Positions 58,642 to 64,000 of a stretch of DNA of 64,000 nt are shown in pieces. The stretch's first letter is position 1. Each line of letters starts with the position of its first letter. Source of the stretch: Xiphias gladius. Lineage: Eukaryota > Chordata > Actinopteri > Istiophoriformes > Xiphiidae. The DNA lies in NCBI RefSeq assembly GCF_016859285.1, contig NC_053400.1, positions 25,914,001-25,978,000 on the forward strand. Direction: 5' to 3'. The position numbers and the translations under genes were made by a program. The notes beneath the pieces were generated by a model, which was given only the letters and a program-made list of their open reading frames with translations, was not told the DNA's origin and did no database searches.

Positions 58642-59267
58642 CTGGTGGAACCTACCACAGAGGAAAGACCAATCTGCTGTAACAAAAACTGCAATGTCCT
58701 GGAAAGAACATGCTCTAAATAAAATATTCATTTAATATCTTCAGTGTAAAACTAGATTCAACCAGATGTTTTTTTTTTTATTCATCTAATATCTCCCAGT
58801 GTTTTTTCTTGTTTATCAATGTGTGTCAGATGCGGTGTCATGAAATGAACAATGTGCCTCCTTTCACTTCTCTATGACAATTGTTCCCAAACCTTCACAT
58901 TTTAGGAGACAGGAAAGTGACTGTTTTCTTTTAATTTTCTCCAAATATTGTAAAATCAACACTTTAAAAAAAAAAAAAAAAAAATCACATCTCACATCTA
59001 ACTATAAGATAAGTGCCATGTAAATATACAAAGCACTTTCCAAAAAAAAAAAAAAAAAAACGGTCATATAAATTCCTGCTGATAAGGACATCAGGCAAAT
59101 AAACTAAAAAAATCCTTTCACAGGGAAAAAGTTTAAACAAATCCTGGGAAAGATCACACAAGATGGGACCACTGGGGGCTGGGATGTCCCTACTGGGCAA
59201 TCAACTCAATATTAGTAATATAAATCAAAGATAGAAAAAAAAATGCAATATTAATAATAATATCATC

Positions 59268-59525
59268 TAGGGTCGCAACTAACAATTATTTTGATTATCA
59301 AATAATCTGTCAATTATCTTTCAGATAATACTAAATATTGCCCATCAAAATTTCCCAGAGCTCAAGCTGACATTATCAAAAGGTCTTGGACGGAGCAACA
59401 GTCCAAAGATATTATATTATATTTATGGTGAGATGAAACAGAGAAAAGCAGCAAATCCTCCCATAAGAGAAGCTGGAACAAGAGACGTCTGGAGTTTATT
59501 CTTGATAAATGACCGAAACGTCTTT
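59268..59525 (-). mobile_element. GAGCTGCAAC-type dispersed repeat, reverse copy
   Basis: It begins AGGGTCGCAACTAACAATTA and contains TTTCCCAGAGCTCAAGCTGA, AGTCCAAAGATATT and AATCCTCCCATAAGAGAAGC. It is in the large right-hand intron. The 3' part is short compared with other copies. Confidence 0.6.
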
Positions 59526-61733
59526 CAGCTGTGATATTAGCAAGCCTTGCCAAAAACCTGAGGTGGCGGATGAAAAGCAGAGGCACATGAACCCAATGAG
59601 GCCCCATCTATGTCAGCTTCCAAGCGCAGGAGCCCACTGGTCAGTCTAGCAAGAGAACATCACACATTTCATTATTGTTATTTATTTATTTATTTTACGT
59701 CTTACCCATCTAAAGTTGACAAGGATATCTCCACCAAGCCCAAACCAAGAGACAGACTGACAATCTGCAGATCCCTGCCACACCTATCATGTCACAGGCC
59801 CGACACCCGTCATCATGCCATGTAAACCAAAAATGCAGTCATCGTACAGTCCGCCCTGACATCTGGCAACATGGCCTGCAATATCAAAGACTGACAATGT
59901 CTTACATTCCTCCCCATACACAAGACTTTGTTCCTTGCTCCACTTCATTATGGCTTTGTTGCGATCCCCCCTCTGCCCCATCACTGTTATCTAATTAAGA
60001 TCAGGGCAAACTGAATAATGCACAGAGGAAAGTGACAGTGGAGTCTGTTCTCGGTGTGCATCGTTAGCTCAAGAAGCTAGCTGACTTAATCTTCAGTAAG
60101 TTAAGTACGGGTAGGGGAAGTTAATCATTTAAGCAGTGTGAGCTTACCAGGCTCTATGCTGGCTGTACATGCAACTTAATGTACACTGATCTTTAAAGAA
60201 AAACTGACGATGAAATGAATACGACTTTGAGATGTAAAGTAGATCTTTAATGAAACAAATGAAATAATAAAACTGCAGCTTGACTCAAGAACACACCCCT
60301 TAACTGTCAAAAATGATGGCCTTTAAAAACGTCACCCTCTGCAAAATGAAGTATTCTTATTTACTCTGTATGTCCCGCAGTATTGTGAACTAACCCTTAT
60401 ACTGTACATGCTGTCCCAAAAAACAGCAATTTCTAATCGGTCACGCATAAAAGTGCACACACATGCACACATACACATTTATTGTCTTTCGAGCAGGGCT
60501 TCCAGAGAACGCCCTGACCTTTATTCTGTCTGCAGTGACATCTCTCCTACCTCACCAGATAGTGCGGAAACTCAAGCATGCGGGAATGCACATACACACA
60601 CAGAGGGAAGACACCGAGTAACTCACAGGAGACTGAACTTGTCCTGGAATTCAGTCCCAAACGCCCTTGGATGACGTCCGTGGTTTAAAAATACAGAGTT
60701 TGCAGAAAATGGATAGGTTACTTCATCCTTGGTGACCTGTCCCTGTTTCTCACTGGTGTTCCGCACCTTGCAAGCATCGCCTCAGATATCACACAAAGAC
60801 CATCAGATGTGAACTGCTGGTCCAGTGCAATCTCTGGCTTTTTTCAGCCAGGCACAGAAAAAACAAGAAGTAGATATTTAATACCTACACGTGCACATAC
60901 ACACTGCACACAACAACACACAGACACTCAAAAGAGCAACACAGCAGCACGCAACGGCTTATTCTGCTCCCACAGAAAAAAATCTGAATAGTGTGTGTTT
61001 GTATTTCTGACTAAAATAAAATGTGCATTTGGATTCTATGCACACCTGTATGACGTCATAGTGCATTCTGCATTGTTTCAGCTCCTGATGCTGCCCGGCC
61101 CTGCCTGCAAACCCCGTGTCCATAGTGGCGCGAGCGTGCATCCGATCTGTACGTCACTGAGCCAGTGAGAGTAACTGTGGCCTGGCAGTGGAGAAGTTCC
61201 TGCCGACCGGCCAAGTGATGAGGGTTAGAGGCCGTGCTCAGAGCCCTCGCACGCTGGCCTACAGGGACATGAGATTTAGAGCCAGAGCAGGAGAGAGATG
61301 CACTCATTAAATTTGGAGAGAAATACGTGAAGCTGTTCCTCACATAGCTGCATACAGGCGAACTGCCAAACTGGGTTGATGAAGCTGAGGCTGGGATTTC
61401 TGAGACTTCAATTCAAAAGACAGATGAGGTTTTAATGAGATCACATCTCCATACGCCCTCCGCTTTTGTGCATCTCCTGTGGCTGTATTTATCTAAATTT
61501 GTGTCTTACTTTTCCCAATTCCATTTCCATCTTTTCAAACTGGTTATATGCACACTGAAGTCAGTATGCCTCCAAACTGATCTCAATATGACCCCGAACC
61601 CTTTTATTATCTAGTTTTGAGGGCAGCCATAGCAGTATGAGCAAAAGCCGACTTTCGATTCTTAGTCAGTGATTTCCTCAGCCTGGTGAAGACAGACAGC
61701 ATCTACAAACTATCAAGCAGCAAGTGTGCAAGG

Positions 61734-62133
61734 TTAAAGGGATAATCCAGCAATTTTTATTAAGCCACTAACAACATAGGGAGATAGGTTAAAAAACAAA
61801 ACAAAAACAAAAAACAGTGGATCAAAGCAATGAAACTTGAGCCATTTAAAGCTCCAAGAAGACTGCATCCTACATTTTCCATGATGCAATGGCATCTTTC
61901 ATTAGACCTTCCTAAATGCCGGCCTCTTTCAAACCTCACACCTTCCATTTTGTAACGCAGGCTTTCTGTCTCAATTTAAAGTCTCAAGCCCCACAAAAGA
62001 AACTGTTAAACTTTACAAAGCTCCTTTAGAACTACAGACACACGCATACAATTGTTTTCACTGGCTGTGCAGTACAACCTCATGATGAGTAAAATGAACT
62101 TCATGTGTAAAAATCGATGGAGTGCCCCTTTAA
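61734..62133. mobile_element. TTAA-flanked MITE, piggyBac-like
   Basis: TTAAAGGGATAATCC at the left end is matched by GGAGTGCCCCTTTAA at the right end, an inverted pair with 11 of 15 matches. Both ends include TTAA, the target duplicated by piggyBac elements. There is no transposase frame. Assignment to piggyBac is inference. Confidence 0.55.
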
Positions 62134-63287
62134 AAAGGAAAGATGGAGATGATGCCCTCTGTATCCACCACCAGCGCGGGTAAATTAATTTTAGGCAGAG
62201 GACAGACCCACGAGAGGCAGAGCACTTTCTCCAATGTTCACCTTCAAGGTATTTCTGTCCTTATCCAGATTACCCTGAAATCCCCATAAGACCTGGACAA
62301 TCCTAAGCTATCCAGGGCTGTAGAGCAGCCCCTTACTAAAGCCTCCTCCACTTCCTCTGTCCACAGCAGCCTTCTTCAACACCACCGTTACTGGACTGTA
62401 GGCCTGTGTAATGGACTGCTTGGATTTCCCTTTTATTCACACCTACTCCTCTTCCATTTCATTTTTTCTGCATATAAACACACCACAGAATACTTATAAG
62501 TATGTCTTTCTATTTTTCATTCACTGTGTCCCCCCTGCATTCATCAGCTGTACTGTTAATGCTCCAACTTTTTTCTACAGTGTCTCTGCTTTCCATCAGA
62601 GTGTCATTTTCACTGTGAACCATGGGCAGCTGTTGATCAGGCGCATGTAGTTAGCATTCTCCTCCCTCTCTCTCTCAGCTCATTCCAGGTAAGGTCAGGG
62701 GCCAATGAAGCAAAAGGACAAGCTAAAGGAGCTTGGTAAGTCTAACAAGGACACTGCCTGGTCCAGTGACACTACAGTGTACTGTAATCTTACCGGGAAC
62801 CTTTCCATTGCAGTCGGCCCCTCCTCCTCAGTACAGCCAAAGACATGACAACAAGACAAGCAGAGTGCAAACAACAAGCTACACAAGAAGACCGTCTGGC
62901 CTGAATAAGAGATCATTAGTCTACAGTCACTTTGTTGCCAGAACCATACAAAACTGAACAATCTTAATTACCTCACCAGCCCTGTGGCCAAAAGAGAGGA
63001 TTAGAATTAACAATACGCCCACTGCCGCCACACCACCCCTGCACTATCTGCAACGCTGCGGGGCTCCATCTCTACACAACAGCTTAGGTGTGTTTTTTTT
63101 TTAAATATCAGAAGCACATCTCTGGGGCTCTTCAGATGGCTGTTGAGAGCATTAGATAATCACCGGACTCCCCCTCCTCTTCACCTGCTAAAACAGGAGC
63201 ACTGATGTCACCGTTGCGTGAGGGATCAGTGAGTGACACGCGCTTGATTAGCGGGCTGGGGCTTGGCACACAAACTATACTCTATTT

Positions 63288-63289
<2 letters not shown>

Positions 63290-63333
<44 letters not shown>

Positions 63334-63341
63334 ACACACAC
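63290..63341. repeat. (CA)n microsatellite
   Basis: About 26 CA units with one GA interruption. Confidence 0.95.
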
Positions 63342-64000
63342 GAGGAATGGGGATTTGATGACTGCATGGCAATACTCACATTCATGGAAGTTTGTAAACA
63401 CACATAAAGATAAAGCCCAGATTGTTTGCAAATGATCCTGCTGCATTATCAAAATAAACAGGTTATGGGTCTCAAATAAGTGCCTATAGTATTAGACAAA
63501 AAAAAAAGTAATAAAATTTTAAAAAATGAGTTTAATATTGCCACCAAATTGTATCATAAATTCTGTTTCTCTTTGCACCCCATCTACCCCTATCACTATA
63601 GGAATCTCATGTTAAAACAATTTAGGCTATAACTTCCTAGGAAGTTAAACTTGTTGAAGTTTAAATACTTATTGTACTGAAATATTTCCCTATAGTTAGA
63701 ATTTGCCTCTTTGAAATTTTGAATAGGTGATTTCAAATTATGTGATCTGATTATCTACCTTCTAAGTACTCAGTGCCTGTTACTTTTCACAATTGGGCCA
63801 CTTTTAAGATTCAAATCCTTTACGCCTCTTTCTGCTTCTATACTAACCCTGACATTTAAACTGAGAGTTTTCCTAAAGAGGTTATAAACCAAGTAAAATA
63901 CAATCACATATACTCAATAATGATGTAAACTGAGCATTAGAAAATGGAGAAGTACAACAACTGTAATTCAATCTTTAACTTATTTAATGTTTATGGATAT

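Larger units (their letters stand above)
49721..64000 (-). other. pde8a: Presumed pde8a intron 1 (continues past the right edge)
   Basis: The acceptor TATCTTTCAG before the exon at 49720 shows a coding exon must lie farther right. I looked on the minus strand for the MGCxPS-type first exon expected for PDE8A and did not find it, so it is probably outside the window. The stretch holds a nested transposon pair, MITEs at 57405 and 61734, dispersed repeats, microsatellites at 51937-52024, 52553-52614, 52899-53865, 55142-55222, 57891-57938, 58573-58641 and 63290-63341, and poly(A)/poly(G) runs. The segments 59530-60000, 60480-61400 and 62140-63240 are less repetitive, but nothing in them is recognisable. 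A non-coding or alternative exon cannot be excluded. Confidence 0.6.

Overview
The window is vertebrate nuclear DNA, almost certainly from a teleost fish. Genes are split into short GT-AG exons, dinucleotide microsatellites are abundant, and several dispersed repeat families typical of spiny-rayed fishes are present. There is no bacterial or viral gene content. I rebuilt four protein-coding genes by joining exons across splice sites and checking reading phase at every junction.

Layout from left to right. (1) whamm, minus strand, first four coding exons at 1493-5742; the rest lies beyond the left edge. (2) A short shared upstream region, 5743-6864, between the divergent whamm and fsd2 genes. 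(3) fsd2, plus strand, twelve coding exons at 6876-13731, encoding 632 residues with a coiled-coil/COS region, two fibronectin type III domains and a SPRY domain. (4) Convergent 3' ends of fsd2 and khdc4, 13732-15881. (5) khdc4, minus strand, fourteen coding exons at 15882-23788, encoding 586 residues with two KH-type RNA-binding regions. Two of its introns each carry an H/ACA guide RNA whose 5' pocket fits U2 snRNA around U41. (6) A repeat-rich intergenic stretch, 23960-29003. (7) pde8a, minus strand, 21 coding exons at 29004-49720 from the residues just before the receiver domain to the stop codon; the first exon is beyond the right edge. (8) 49721-64000, read as the large first intron of pde8a. 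It is full of microsatellites and decayed transposons, and I found no convincing exon there.

The gene order whamm-fsd2-pde8a matches genes that sit near one another on human 15q25. khdc4 is on human 1q22, so its place here is a synteny difference. The four proteins belong to unrelated processes: actin nucleation at membranes, a muscle-type TRIM-like protein, splicing, and cAMP breakdown. They do not form one pathway.

The most interesting signals are the paired scaRNAs in khdc4, an fsd2 splice donor that is the first unit of a (GT)24 microsatellite, a whamm upstream ORF ending in a 4-base ATGA overlap with the main start, and hAT-like elements with clear 8-bp target duplications, one nested inside another.
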